DNA of 64,000 nt from Nonomuraea dietziae (GTDB taxonomy: Bacteria; Actinomycetota; Actinomycetes; Streptosporangiales; Streptosporangiaceae), in the NCBI RefSeq assembly GCF_014195505.1, contig NZ_JACIBV010000001.1:2356001-2420000 (forward strand). The letters run 5' to 3'. Below, piece by piece: positions 34,635 to 42,763 of this stretch. Positions within the stretch are counted from its first letter, which is position 1; every line of letters begins with the position of its first letter. Position numbers and translations under genes: made by a program. The notes under the pieces were generated by a model. The model was not told where the DNA came from. It saw only the letters and a list, made by a program, of their open reading frames with translations, and made no database searches.

Positions 34635-35534
34635 CTATCTCTCCACTCTCGTTCCTGCGCCTGGATCGGCGATGTGCTCCAGCGAGGTGATCACGGCCCG
34701 CTCGCCGCCTGCCGCGACGAACCGCAGGACCGCCTCCACCTTCGGTCCCATGCTCCCCCCGGCGAAGTGCCCAGCGGCGTGCAGGACACGCAGCTCACCG
34801 GCGGAGATCTGACCGATCGGCCTCGGGTCCCGCCCGCCGTAGCCGACGACGGCCTGCGGCACGTCGGTCGCGATGACCAGGATCCGCGCCCCGACGGCCC
34901 GCGCCAGCACCGCCGCCGCGAGGTCCTTGTCGACGACCGCCTCCACGCCCGTCAGCGAGCCGTCCCGCTGCCGCACCACGGGAACCCCGCCGCCGCCCGC
35001 GGCCACCACCGTGAAGCCCGCGGCCATCAGCGCGGTCGCGGCGGGCGCGTCGAGGATCTCCAGCGGCTCAGGTGAGGCGACCACGCGCCGCCAGCCGCGT
35101 TCGAAGCGCCGCCAGCTCTGGCCGAGCTTTTCGAACCTGCGCGCCTCCGCCTCGGTGAAGTAGCGTCCGATCGGCTTGACCGGATCGGCGAAGGCGGGGT
35201 CGCCCGCGTCGACCAGCGTGCGGGTGACGACCGTGGCGGCGGGGCGGCCGAGCGCGTTGAGGATCAGCGTGCCGATCGTGGCCTGTGTCTGCGCGCCGCA
35301 CCAGTCGAGCGGCACGGGCGGCACGACGGCGGCCGCGAGCTGGTTCTTCAGCAGCAGGTTGCCCACCTGCGGCCCGTTGCCGTGGGTGAGCACCACCTGG
35401 TGCCCGGCGTCTATCAGCGCCCTGACCTGCCGCATCGCCGCCTCGACCGCGTTCTGCTGAGCCTGCGGCGAGGCGCTGCCGTCAGGACCTGTCATGGCGT
35501 TGCCGCCCAGCGCGACGAGTACCCGTTCACCCAC
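34635..35534 (-). CDS. arcC: Carbamate kinase
   Basis: A 299-aa amino-acid-kinase-family enzyme interconverting carbamoyl phosphate + ADP with carbamate + ATP. Motifs are VALGGNAM, THGNGPQVGNLL, VVAAGGGGVPVV, VDKDLAAAVLA and GSMGPKVEAVL. The start GTG 35534 is preferred because TAGCGT lies exactly 7 nt upstream (leaderless) and the protein then begins at the first strand. ATG 35570, with a weak AAGG, is the alternative. Paired with the ring-opening amidohydrolase, it probably recovers ATP from a carbamoyl product. No carbamoyltransferase or arginine deiminase is nearby. Confidence 0.92.
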   Translation of the reverse strand: MGERVLVALGGNAMTGPDGSASPQAQQNAVEAAMRQVRALIDAGHQVVLTHGNGPQVGNLLLKNQLAAAVVPPVPLDWCGAQTQATIGTLILNALGRPAATVVTRTLVDAGDPAFADPVKPIGRYFTEAEARRFEKLGQSWRRFERGWRRVVASPEPLEILDAPAATALMAAGFTVVAAGGGGVPVVRQRDGSLTGVEAVVDKDLAAAVLARAVGARILVIATDVPQAVVGYGGRDPRPIGQISAGELRVLHAAGHFAGGSMGPKVEAVLRFVAAGGERAVITSLEHIADPGAGTRVER

Positions 35535-35547
35535 CCTCGCGACGCTA
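35532..35547 (-). promoter_or_regulatory. Probable leaderless promoter of the carbamate kinase/amidohydrolase operon
   Basis: On the minus strand TAGCGT (35547-35542) is followed by 7 nt and GTG. It decides the carbamate kinase start. Confidence 0.5.
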
Positions 35548-35640
35548 CCCACGCTGGACAAGGCGTTCATTGGCAACCTTTGCCCATGATGTGAGGGGCG
35601 GCATGGCGGACGCCGTCCGCGGGTCATCTCGGGACAAAGG

Positions 35641-35656
35641 TAGCCTCACGGACGTG
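35641..35656 (+). promoter_or_regulatory. Probable leaderless promoter of the alpha/beta hydrolase
   Basis: TAGCCT (35641-35646), then 7 nt, then GTG 35654. It supports the shorter start. Confidence 0.5.
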
Positions 35657-36298
35657 ATTCGCACCGCACACGTCAACGGCGTCGACCTTTCCTACAGGGA
35701 GGAGGGCGACCCCGCGGCCCCCACGCTGGTCCTGCTGCACGGGCGCACCGCCGACCACAACAACTGGAACCCGTTCATCCGCCGCTTCGCCGAACGCTTC
35801 CACGTGATCGCGCCCGACCTGCGGGGACACGGCGCCAGCGAGCGCCCCGGCCGCTACGAACTGCCCGACATGGCCGAGGACGTCGTGGCCCTGCTCGGCG
35901 CGCTCGGCGTGGACCAGGCCATCCTGATCGGCCACTCCCTCGGCGGCGTGGTCGCCTACCACCTGGCCATGAACCACCCCGAGCGGGTCTCGCTGCTGGT
36001 GCTGGAGGACCCGCCCGCGCCGGTGCCGCACGAGCGGCCCGCGCTGGTGGACGACTCCCCCATGATGGTCGAGACCGAGCGTCAGATCGTCTCTCCCGAC
36101 CCCGCGTGGGCCGAGGGGCTGAAGCGCGTCACGGCTCCCACGCTGGTGCTGGCAGGCGGACCCGCCAGCCATGTCATCGCCGAGCCGCTGGCCGACCTCA
36201 TCCCCGGCGCGAAGCTGGTCACCATCGGCGTGGGGCACCTGATCCACGCCGACGCGCCCGAGGAGTTCTGGGCGGCCGTCGGGCGGTTCCTGGAATAG
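35654..36298 (+). CDS. Alpha/beta hydrolase
   Basis: A 214-aa alpha/beta-hydrolase-fold protein. The oxyanion strand is LVLLHGRTADHNNW, the nucleophile elbow is IGHSLGGVVAY, and the catalytic His is in VGVGHLIHAD. The lid is short and the acid residue is not certain (perhaps the Asp in VLEDPP). It resembles small esterases/lyases acting on soluble substrates. The GTG start follows a leaderless promoter; ATG 35603 with GAGGGG upstream is an alternative adding 17 residues. It is convergent with the TetR gene, one base between stops. Confidence 0.82.
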   Translation: MIRTAHVNGVDLSYREEGDPAAPTLVLLHGRTADHNNWNPFIRRFAERFHVIAPDLRGHGASERPGRYELPDMAEDVVALLGALGVDQAILIGHSLGGVVAYHLAMNHPERVSLLVLEDPPAPVPHERPALVDDSPMMVETERQIVSPDPAWAEGLKRVTAPTLVLAGGPASHVIAEPLADLIPGAKLVTIGVGHLIHADAPEEFWAAVGRFLE

Positions 36299-36299
36299 C

Positions 36300-36851
36300 T
36301 CAGCCGAGGCAGGCGCGGAAGACCCGCGTGAGACGGTCGACGACCGCCTCACGCCGCCACTCGCCGGCCGGGCCGAAGACCCTGCGCAACTGGGCGCTGC
36401 CCATGATGAGGGCGGTGGCGAGGGAGGCGCGCATCTCGGCGTCGTCGCCCGGCAGGCGCTCGCTCAGCGGCTCGAGTATCGCGGTGCGGATGCGCTCGCG
36501 GATGATCTCCTGGATCTCCGAGGTGGGCGTGGAACGCGCCAGGGTGGCCACCAGCACGCTGTCGCCCGGCGAGGTCAGCCGGTCGGCGACGTACTCGGCC
36601 AGCGCCCTCGGCAGGTCGCCGCCCGCCTCGTCGAACACGCCGGGGAAGCGGCCCTGTTCGGCGATCACCTCGGCGAACAGGTCACGCTTGCTGCCGAAGT
36701 AGCGGTTGATCAGCGAGAGGTTCGCCTCCGCCCTCGCCGCGATGAGGCGCATCGTCACCTGGTCGTAGCCGTGTTCGGCGAACAGCTCTCTGGCCGCCTC
36801 CATGATGCGCAGCCTGGTGGCGTGCCTGTCGCGCAGCCGTACCTCTTCCAC
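36300..36851 (-). CDS. TetR-family transcriptional regulator
   Basis: A 183-aa repressor-type protein. The N-terminal HTH reads RIMEAARELFAEHGYDQVTMRLIAARAEANLSLINRYFGSK with the typical YFGSK ending. The ligand-binding domain (about 60-183) is unassigned. The GTG start at 36851 has GGAGG eight bases upstream; the frame extends upstream to 36911 through the ahpD terminator and is unlikely to be coding there. The target is unknown. The convergent hydrolase is not in a divergent, regulator-like arrangement. Confidence 0.87.
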   Translation of the reverse strand: MEEVRLRDRHATRLRIMEAARELFAEHGYDQVTMRLIAARAEANLSLINRYFGSKRDLFAEVIAEQGRFPGVFDEAGGDLPRALAEYVADRLTSPGDSVLVATLARSTPTSEIQEIIRERIRTAILEPLSERLPGDDAEMRASLATALIMGSAQLRRVFGPAGEWRREAVVDRLTRVFRACLG

Positions 36852-36893
36852 ACCTGGATCCTCCCACCTGGGAGCGCGTGCGGAGACGCGAAA

Positions 36894-36921
36894 GGGCGCT
36901 CCCTTGGGCAAGGGAGCGCCC
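36894..36921 (-). terminator. Rho-independent-type terminator of ahpCD
   Basis: A perfect 12-bp stem (GGGCGCTCCCTT and AAGGGAGCGCCC) with a GGGC loop, followed on the minus strand by TTT. It lies 20 nt after the ahpD stop and insulates the TetR gene. Confidence 0.8.
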
Positions 36922-36940
36922 GCCGTGCTTCTCGTGGAGG

Positions 36941-37477
36941 TCAGACCGTGACGAGGGCGGCCTCGGCCTCGAGGGTCGCGGCCGTCGCGTTGATCACCGC
37001 GGCGATCCGCAGCGCCTCCTGGATCTGCTCACGCGGCATGCCCGCGCCGCGCAGCACCTGCTCGTGCGACTCCAGGCAGCGGCCGCAGCCGTTGACCGCC
37101 GAGACCGCGAGGCACCACAGCTCGAAGTCGACCTTGTCGACGCCGGGGTTGCCGATGACGGTCATGCGGAGCTTGGCCGGCATCGTGCTGTACTGCTCGT
37201 CGCCGATGAGGTGCGTGGCCCGGTAGTAGACGTTGTTCATCGCCATGATCGAGGCGGCGGCCTTGGCGGCCTTGAACGCCTCGGCCGACAGGTTGCCGGC
37301 GGCCTCGCCCGCGACCTCGGCGATGACCTGCGCCGACCTGGTGGCCATCGCGCACGCCAGCGCCGCGCCCCACAGCTGCTGGTCGGTCAGCGACGACGTC
37401 GTCGTGACCGAGCCCAGGTTGAGCTTGGTGTCCTTGGCGTAGTCGGGCAGAGCGGCCTTCAGGTTGTCGATGCTCAT
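36941..37477 (-). CDS. ahpD: Alkyl hydroperoxidase AhpD
   Basis: A 178-aa carboxymuconolactone-decarboxylase-fold peroxidase/reductase. The active-site CxxC with its proton-relay His is in [11 protein letters not shown] (about residues 129-139). In mycobacteria AhpD passes electrons from dihydrolipoamide components to AhpC. It lies 64 nt after ahpC in the same direction, with AAGGAGG before its ATG, and ends at a strong terminator. Confidence 0.95.
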   Translation of the reverse strand: MSIDNLKAALPDYAKDTKLNLGSVTTTSSLTDQQLWGAALACAMATRSAQVIAEVAGEAAGNLSAEAFKAAKAAASIMAMNNVYYRATHLIGDEQYSTMPAKLRMTVIGNPGVDKVDFELWCLAVSAVNGCGRCLESHEQVLRGAGMPREQIQEALRIAAVINATAATLEAEAALVTV

Positions 37478-37541
37478 GCGCCCTCCTTCGTCGGTCGCAC
37501 AAGCATCAGATGGCTGTGTTCCCTGCGCTCGCTTCGCTCGC

Positions 37542-38093
37542 TCATGCGCCCAGCAGCGCCTTCGCGTCGAGGCCCTTCTCGCCCTTGTTCCAGTTGCACG
37601 GGCACAGCTCGTCGGACTGCAGCGCGTCGAGGACCCGCAGGACCTCCTTGACGTTGCGGCCGACCGAGCCCGCGGTGACCATGGCGAACTGGATCTCGTT
37701 GTTGGGGTCCACGATGAAGGTGGCGCGCTGGGCGACGCCGTCCTCGCCGAGGACGCCGAGCGCCGACGACAGCTCGCGCTTGATGTCGCTCAGCATCGGG
37801 AAGGGCAGGTCGCGCAGGTCCTCGTGGTCCTTGCGCCAGGCGTGGTGGACGTACTCCGAGTCGACGGAGACACCGAGCACCTGGGCGTCGCGGTCGGCGA
37901 AGTCCTCGTTGAGCCGGCCGAACTCGGCGATCTCGGTGGGACACACGAAGGTGAAGTCCTTCGGCCAGAAGAACACCACGCGCCACTTGCCCTCGTAGGA
38001 CTTGTGGTTGATCTCCGCGAACGCCTTGTCGGGGTCGAGGTCGACACAGGCGGTGAGTTCGTACTCGGGGAACTTGTCACCAACGGTGAGCAC
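37542..38093 (-). CDS. ahpC: Peroxiredoxin AhpC
   Basis: A 183-aa 2-Cys peroxiredoxin reducing H2O2, alkyl peroxides and peroxynitrite. The peroxidatic Cys is in [13 protein letters not shown] (about residue 50). The C-terminal resolving cysteines lie in [11 protein letters not shown], the doubled CxC typical of actinobacterial AhpC. The start is GTG with AAGGAG upstream. It is first in the ahpC-ahpD operon and divergent from oxyR, the usual oxidative-stress arrangement. Confidence 0.96.
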   Translation of the reverse strand: MLTVGDKFPEYELTACVDLDPDKAFAEINHKSYEGKWRVVFFWPKDFTFVCPTEIAEFGRLNEDFADRDAQVLGVSVDSEYVHHAWRKDHEDLRDLPFPMLSDIKRELSSALGVLGEDGVAQRATFIVDPNNEIQFAMVTAGSVGRNVKEVLRVLDALQSDELCPCNWNKGEKGLDAKALLGA

Positions 38094-38189
38094 GTGAATA
38101 TCTCCTTGAGGAAGACGTCGTTGTCAGGGCTTCAGGGTGCCTCACCTAGCATTGATCCGAGAAATCGAGCAGTCGGACGAATCTGAGAG
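38094..38189. promoter_or_regulatory. oxyR-ahpC divergent control region
   Basis: A 96-bp intergenic region that should carry the OxyR site and both promoters. The AHPC-proximal part holds AAGGAG. The AT-richer stretch around 38152-38185 (CATTGATCC, GAAATCGAG, GACGAATC) is the best place for the operator, but I see no clean ATAG-N7-CTAT match. Confidence 0.45.
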
Positions 38190-39134
38190 GTGATTCCTAT
38201 CAGTGAGCCCTCGCCCACCCTCGCTCAGCTGCGCGCGTTCCTCGCTGTAGCCGACCATCTCCACTTCAGGGAGGCGGCCACGGCGCTGCGGATGAGCCAG
38301 CCGGCGCTGTCGGCGTCGGTCTCCGCGCTGGAGGAGATCCTCGACACCCAGCTGCTGGAGCGGACCACCCGCAGGGTGCTGCTCACCCCTGCGGGCGAGC
38401 GGGTGGCCGTGCACGCGACCAGGGTGCTCGCGGCGGTCGACGACCTCATCGGCGAGGTGGACAGGAACCGCGAGCCGTTCAGCGGGCCCGCGCACCTCGG
38501 GGTGATACCGACCGTCGCGCCGTACGTGCTGCCCGCGCTGCTGCCGATGTTCGCCAGACGCTTCCCGCACCTGAAGCTGACGGTGCACGAGGCCAAGACC
38601 GAGACGATCGTGGAGGAGGTGCGCGAGGGCAGGCTCGACCTGGTGCTGCTGGCGCTGCCGACCGAGACGAGCGGGCTGGTGGAGGAGCCGCTCTACGACG
38701 AGGACTTCCTGCTGGCGCTGCCCGAGGGGCATCCCCTGACCGCCGAGGACGCGCCGCTGAGCAGGTCGGCGCTGAAGGGCCTCGACATCGTGCTGCTCAA
38801 CCAGGGCCACTGCCTGCGCGAGCAGGCGATAGACGTGTGCAGGGAAGTGGGGGCGCGGGCCACCGCGACCACCTACGCCACCAGTCTGCCGACGCTGGTG
38901 CAACTGGTGGCGGGCGGGCTCGGGGTGACCCTGCTGCCGGAGTCGGCGGTGCCGGTGGAGACGGGCAAGAGGGTACGGCTGGCGCTGCGCCGCTTCGCCC
39001 ATCCCGCGCCGGGGCGGACGATCGGCCTGGCCTACAGGGCGAGCTCGGCGCGGGCGGCGGAGTACGCGCAGCTGGCCAAGGCGGTGCGCGGGGCGGTCAG
39101 GCAGCGCAAGCTGCCGGTGAAGGTGATCTCCTGA
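38190..39134 (+). CDS. oxyR: Hydrogen-peroxide-sensing LysR regulator OxyR
   Basis: A 314-aa LysR-type regulator. The HTH is near residues 12-60 (FREAATALRMSQPALSASV). The redox pair of OxyR is present as GHCLREQAIDVC in the effector domain (about residues 209-218). On oxidation these two cysteines form a disulfide that switches the protein to activate or derepress ahpC-ahpD. The GTG start is used because no closer start fits; there is little room for a ribosome site. Confidence 0.93.
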   Translation: MIPISEPSPTLAQLRAFLAVADHLHFREAATALRMSQPALSASVSALEEILDTQLLERTTRRVLLTPAGERVAVHATRVLAAVDDLIGEVDRNREPFSGPAHLGVIPTVAPYVLPALLPMFARRFPHLKLTVHEAKTETIVEEVREGRLDLVLLALPTETSGLVEEPLYDEDFLLALPEGHPLTAEDAPLSRSALKGLDIVLLNQGHCLREQAIDVCREVGARATATTYATSLPTLVQLVAGGLGVTLLPESAVPVETGKRVRLALRRFAHPAPGRTIGLAYRASSARAAEYAQLAKAVRGAVRQRKLPVKVIS

Positions 39135-39164
39135 GGCGTCCCCGCGCGCCGGCCTCCCTCCGGA

Positions 39165-39851
39165 TCAGTCGCCGAACGGCCAGCCGGTGACCGGCGGGCG
39201 AGGCGCCCTGGCGGGGGCCAGGCCCAGCGCGCCCAGCGACTCGGCCAGCTTGACCGCTGCGCCCACGCCGTCCACGACGACGCGCCCCGTGGCCGCCGCG
39301 ACGTCGGCGGCCATGCCCGCCATGCCGCCGCAGCCCAGCACGACGACCTCGGTCGCGGCCAGCGCCGCGACGCCCGTCACCGCCTCCAGCGCCCGCTCCC
39401 GCCGCTCGACCAGGTCGGGCACGCTCTGCCCCGAGGCCAGTACGGCGGCGCAGGCCGCGTCGAGGCGCAGCGCCCTGAGGCGGTCCTCGACGATCGGCAC
39501 CGCCGCGGTGGTGGAGGTGACGATCGTGTAGGAGGCTCCGAGCGCGCGGGCCAGCAGCGGGCCGCACTCGGTGATGTCGAGCACGGGCGCGGCGGTCAGC
39601 TCCTGCGCGGCCTCCTTGCCAGGCTCGCCGAAGCCCGCCATGACCACGGCGTCGGCGGGCGTGCGCGCGATGACCTCCAGCACGCCGACCGCGCTGAACA
39701 GCACCTCCGACTGCCCCGTCAGCTCGAAGGGGCCGCGCCCCGGCGCGAGCGTGGTGACGGTGGTGCCCGGCGCGGCGGCGGCGCGGGCCGCCGCGTGGAT
39801 CAGGCGGGTGCAGCCGTCGACGCGGTTGGGGTTGACCACCAGGATCTCCAT
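39165..39851 (-). CDS. Aspartate/glutamate/hydantoin racemase family protein
   Basis: A 228-aa protein of the Asp/Glu/hydantoin racemase superfamily. The N-terminus is ILVVNPNRVDGCT. Racemases use two cysteines, one per half. The second is present in VVLGCGGMAGM (about residue 173). The first position, normally in a CFGDPG-type motif, reads VMAGFGEPG here and lacks Cys. It may therefore be a one-Cys isomerase/decarboxylase-like relative rather than a true racemase. ATG 39851 lies 8 nt after TACCGT, which overlaps GGTATACC. Confidence 0.8.
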   Translation of the reverse strand: MEILVVNPNRVDGCTRLIHAAARAAAAPGTTVTTLAPGRGPFELTGQSEVLFSAVGVLEVIARTPADAVVMAGFGEPGKEAAQELTAAPVLDITECGPLLARALGASYTIVTSTTAAVPIVEDRLRALRLDAACAAVLASGQSVPDLVERRERALEAVTGVAALAATEVVVLGCGGMAGMAADVAAATGRVVVDGVGAAVKLAESLGALGLAPARAPRPPVTGWPFGD

Positions 39852-39859
39852 GCCGCGTA

Positions 39860-39870
39860 ACGGTATACCA
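39860..39870. promoter_or_regulatory. GGTATACC palindrome over the racemase -10 box
   Basis: GGTATACC (39862-39869) is a perfect 8-bp palindrome overlapping the minus-strand TACCGT (39865-39860), the likely -10 box of the racemase-family gene. GntR-type regulators often use TGGTATACCA-like sites, so it is a candidate operator. Confidence 0.35.
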
Positions 39871-39873
39871 GTA

Positions 39874-41037
39874 TTAGCCGAGTCGCTTGAGCCTGGTCAC
39901 CGCCTCGTCGATGACCTCGTCCTTCTTGCAGAAGGCGAACCTGACGAAGTGCCTTCCGCGCTCGGGGTGGTCGTAGAAGACCTGCGTCGGGATGGCCACC
40001 ACGCCTGCCAGCTCGGGCAGGCGCCTGGTCAGCTCGAGCCCGTCGGTGAAGCCCAGCGGCCTGATGTCGGTCTGCACGAAGTAGGTGCCCGACGGCTTCA
40101 GCACCTCGAAGCCCGCGCCCGACAACCCGCTCATGAGCCTGTCGCGCTTGCTCTGCAGCGCCGCCCGCAGCTCGGCCACCCAGCCCAGCTCCTCGCGCAG
40201 GCCGTGCGCCACGGCCAGCTGCCAGGGCCCGCCCACGGTGAAGGTGAGGAACTGCTTGACCGTCTGCGCCGCCCGCGTCAGCTCGGGCGGCGCGCACACC
40301 CAGCCGGTCTTCCATCCCGTGACGGAGAACGTCTTGCCCGCGGAGGAGATCATCACGGTCCTCTCACGCATGCCGGGCAGCGTGGCGAGCGGGACGTGCG
40401 CGACGCCGTCGAAGGTGAGGTGCTCGTAGACCTCGTCGGTGATCGCGATCAGGTCGCGCTCCTGGCACACCTCGGCGATGACGGCCAGTTCCTCGCGGGT
40501 GAAGACCGTGCCCGTCGGGTTGTGCGGGGAGTTGACGAGGATCGCCCTGGTGCGCGGTGTGACGGCGGCGCGCAGCTCGTCGGGGTCGAAGGTGAAACGG
40601 CCCTCCTTCGGGCGCAGCGTGACCGCGGCCAGCCTCGCGCCGGCCAGCGCGATGGAGGCGGCGTAGGAGTCGTAGTAGGGCTCGAAGGCGATCACCTCGT
40701 CGCCCTGCTCGCACAGGGCCAGCACCGTCGCCGCGATGGCCTCGGTCGCCCCGACGGTGACCAGCACCTCGCCGTCGGGGTCGTAGTCGAGACCGTAGTG
40801 CAGCCTCCTGTGCTCCGACACCGCCTGCCGCAGCTGCGGCAGACCCGGCCCCGGCGGGTACTGGTTGACGCCCGACCTGATGGCCTCCACCGCGCGGTCG
40901 AGCATCGAGGCGGGGCCGTCGGTGTCGGGGAAGCCCTGCCCCAGATTGATCGACCCGGTCCTTACGGCCAGCGCGCTCATCTCGGCGAAGATGGTGGTCC
41001 CGAACCGTCGCATGCGGGAAACAAGGGGATCGCTCAC
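39874..41037 (-). CDS. PLP-dependent class I aminotransferase
   Basis: A 387-aa fold-type I aminotransferase. The PLP lysine is in SSAGKTFSVTGWKTGW (about residue 234). NSPHNPTGTVF and ITDEVYEHLTFDG supply the cofactor Asn and Asp, and the substrate-carboxylate Arg is in HFVRFAFCK. It resembles both mycobacterial DapC (succinyl-diaminopimelate aminotransferase) and the YbdL/kynurenine-glutamine transaminase group, so the substrate is not settled. The GTG start follows TAGTCT by 6 nt. It is divergent from the secreted hydrolase. Confidence 0.87.
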   Translation of the reverse strand: MSDPLVSRMRRFGTTIFAEMSALAVRTGSINLGQGFPDTDGPASMLDRAVEAIRSGVNQYPPGPGLPQLRQAVSEHRRLHYGLDYDPDGEVLVTVGATEAIAATVLALCEQGDEVIAFEPYYDSYAASIALAGARLAAVTLRPKEGRFTFDPDELRAAVTPRTRAILVNSPHNPTGTVFTREELAVIAEVCQERDLIAITDEVYEHLTFDGVAHVPLATLPGMRERTVMISSAGKTFSVTGWKTGWVCAPPELTRAAQTVKQFLTFTVGGPWQLAVAHGLREELGWVAELRAALQSKRDRLMSGLSGAGFEVLKPSGTYFVQTDIRPLGFTDGLELTRRLPELAGVVAIPTQVFYDHPERGRHFVRFAFCKKDEVIDEAVTRLKRLG

Positions 41038-41043
41038 AGAGCC

Positions 41044-41056
41044 AGACTATTAGTCT
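41044..41056. promoter_or_regulatory. Symmetric divergent leaderless promoter
   Basis: The perfect palindrome AGACTA-T-TAGTCT supplies a TAGTCT -10 box on each strand. Each box lies exactly 6 nt before a GTG start (41037 leftward, 41063 rightward). The whole divergent intergenic region is only 25 bp. Confidence 0.55.
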
Positions 41057-41062
41057 CGAGGG

Positions 41063-42763
41063 GTGATCACCCGGGTCGTCCTCGCCCTCACCCTCGTGTC
41101 CGGCCCTCTGACCGCCGCTCCCGTCCCCCTGGAGGCCAGGGCGTGTCCCGTCGCGATGCCCGAGGGAACACGGTGCGGCTTCCTGGTGGTGCCCGAGCGC
41201 CGCGACGCCCCCGGCACGACGATCAGGGTGGGCTACGCCGTCCACCGGTCGGACGCTCCCTCGGGCGATCCGGTGGTCTACATGAGCGGCGGCCCCGGCT
41301 CGGCCTCCATCCAGCTCACCGGCTACCTGGCGGCGCTCTTTCCCGACCGCGACGTCGTGACCGTCGAACAGCGCGGCAGCAGGTTCTCCAAGCCCACCCT
41401 CGGCTGCCCCGAGACCGTGGCGGCGATGCTCGACCGGCTGCGCGCCCCCGGCGCCGACATGGCCAGGGGCGCGCGCGACTGCCGCAGGCGCCACCAGGAG
41501 GCGGGCGTCGACCTGCGCGGGTACACCACCAAGGAGATCGCCGCCGACGTCGTGGACCTGCGCAAGGCGCTCGGCTACGAGAAGTGGAACCTGTTCGGCG
41601 TCAGCTACTCCACCAGGGTGATGGTGGACGCGGCCGCCGCCGACCCCGGCGGGACCGCCGCCGTCGTGCTCGACTCCTTCCTGCCGCAGGAGGTGTCCTG
41701 GTACGGCGACGCCGACCGCAACCTGGACGACACGGTGGCCGCGCTCGGCATCGACGAGGATTTCGAGGTGATGACCGGGCGACTCAACGACGACCCCGCC
41801 CTGGTGCCGACCACCGACCCGCTGACCGGCAGGGCGTTCACCGCCAGGCTGACGGGCGACGACGTGGCGACCGTGCTGGCCGAGGGGCTGCACGACACGA
41901 GCGTGATCGCCGCGGCGCCCGCGCTGGTCGGCGCGCTCGCCGAGGGGCACGACGAGCTGCTGCGCCCGCTGGCCGACCAGACGGGCCCCGGCCTGGCCTC
42001 CCACGAGTTCGGGCTCTACCACGCCGTCCAGTGCCAGGACGAGGCCACCTTCCCCGACAGGTCGCGCCTGTTCACGGTGAACGTGGACAGGGCGGTGTGC
42101 GCGGAGTGGCGGCTGCCGGCCTCGAAGCCGACGAAGGCGAGCACGAAGGCGCCCGTCCTGGTGCTCGCAGGACAGTACGACCCCACCACGCCCCCCAGGA
42201 CCGCCAGACCCGCCGCCGAGCGGCTGCCCCACGCCCGCTTCGTCGAGTTCGCGGGGGTGGGACACGCGGTGTTCCTCTCCGACCGGTGCGGCGCACGCAC
42301 CATCGCCGCCTTCCTGGCCGATCCCGAGGGCTGGAAGCAGCCCTGCGACCCCTCCGTGCGCCGCCTTCCCGCTGTGCGGCCCGGCGACCTACACGTCACA
42401 GGCGCCCCCTACCAGGCGATGACCGCTCCGTGGCTGGCCGCGCCGGCGGCGCTGTTCGTGCTGGCCAGCCTTGCCCAGCTGGTCACGGGCGCGATCAGGG
42501 GCAGGGCGCTGACCGCCTTCGCGGGCCTGACGGGCCTGGCGTTCACCGGCCTGGCCGCCGACGCGGTGTGGGGGCTGACGAAGGTGAACGAGACGGCACT
42601 GGCCGTGGGCGTGCCGCGCGTGCTGGAGTTGTACGGGTGGATCGCGGTGGGTTCGGCGTTGCTTACCGTCGCGGCGCTGGCTCGCGCCCGTACAATCCCC
42701 AACAGCCTGGCCGCGACCGTCGCGGCGGGGTTCCTCGTATGGTGGTGGTCCTGGTTCCTTTGA
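41063..42763 (+). CDS. Secreted or anchored TAP-like alpha/beta hydrolase with a C-terminal membrane region
   Basis: A 566-aa protein. An N-terminal signal peptide (to about residue 19-27) leads into a tripeptidyl aminopeptidase-like hydrolase: MSGGPGSA (oxyanion), FGVSYSTR (nucleophile Ser), AGQYDPTTPP (Asp) and GVGHAVFLSD (His). Disulfide-prone cysteines lie around TLGCPE, RDCRRR and VQCQDE. Unlike most of the family, about 110 C-terminal residues form 3-4 membrane helices, so the enzyme is probably anchored with its domain outside. It is followed by an overlapping membrane-protein gene. Confidence 0.85.
   Translation: MITRVVLALTLVSGPLTAAPVPLEARACPVAMPEGTRCGFLVVPERRDAPGTTIRVGYAVHRSDAPSGDPVVYMSGGPGSASIQLTGYLAALFPDRDVVTVEQRGSRFSKPTLGCPETVAAMLDRLRAPGADMARGARDCRRRHQEAGVDLRGYTTKEIAADVVDLRKALGYEKWNLFGVSYSTRVMVDAAAADPGGTAAVVLDSFLPQEVSWYGDADRNLDDTVAALGIDEDFEVMTGRLNDDPALVPTTDPLTGRAFTARLTGDDVATVLAEGLHDTSVIAAAPALVGALAEGHDELLRPLADQTGPGLASHEFGLYHAVQCQDEATFPDRSRLFTVNVDRAVCAEWRLPASKPTKASTKAPVLVLAGQYDPTTPPRTARPAAERLPHARFVEFAGVGHAVFLSDRCGARTIAAFLADPEGWKQPCDPSVRRLPAVRPGDLHVTGAPYQAMTAPWLAAPAALFVLASLAQLVTGAIRGRALTAFAGLTGLAFTGLAADAVWGLTKVNETALAVGVPRVLELYGWIAVGSALLTVAALARARTIPNSLAATVAAGFLVWWWSWFL

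Noticed and set aside
35535..35570. ATG 35570 as the carbamate kinase start
   Set aside because: It would add a non-conserved tail (MNALSSVGSVAR) ahead of the first strand, while GTG 35534 has a perfectly placed TAGCGT box. Kept as an alternative in the gene entry.
39571..42738. A 1,345-codon open frame on the plus strand ending in the DUF418-like protein
   Set aside because: Only the last ~289 codons are coding. The rest is antisense to the racemase and aminotransferase and out of frame with the hydrolase, with Arg/Gly-rich nonsense composition typical of high-GC shadows.
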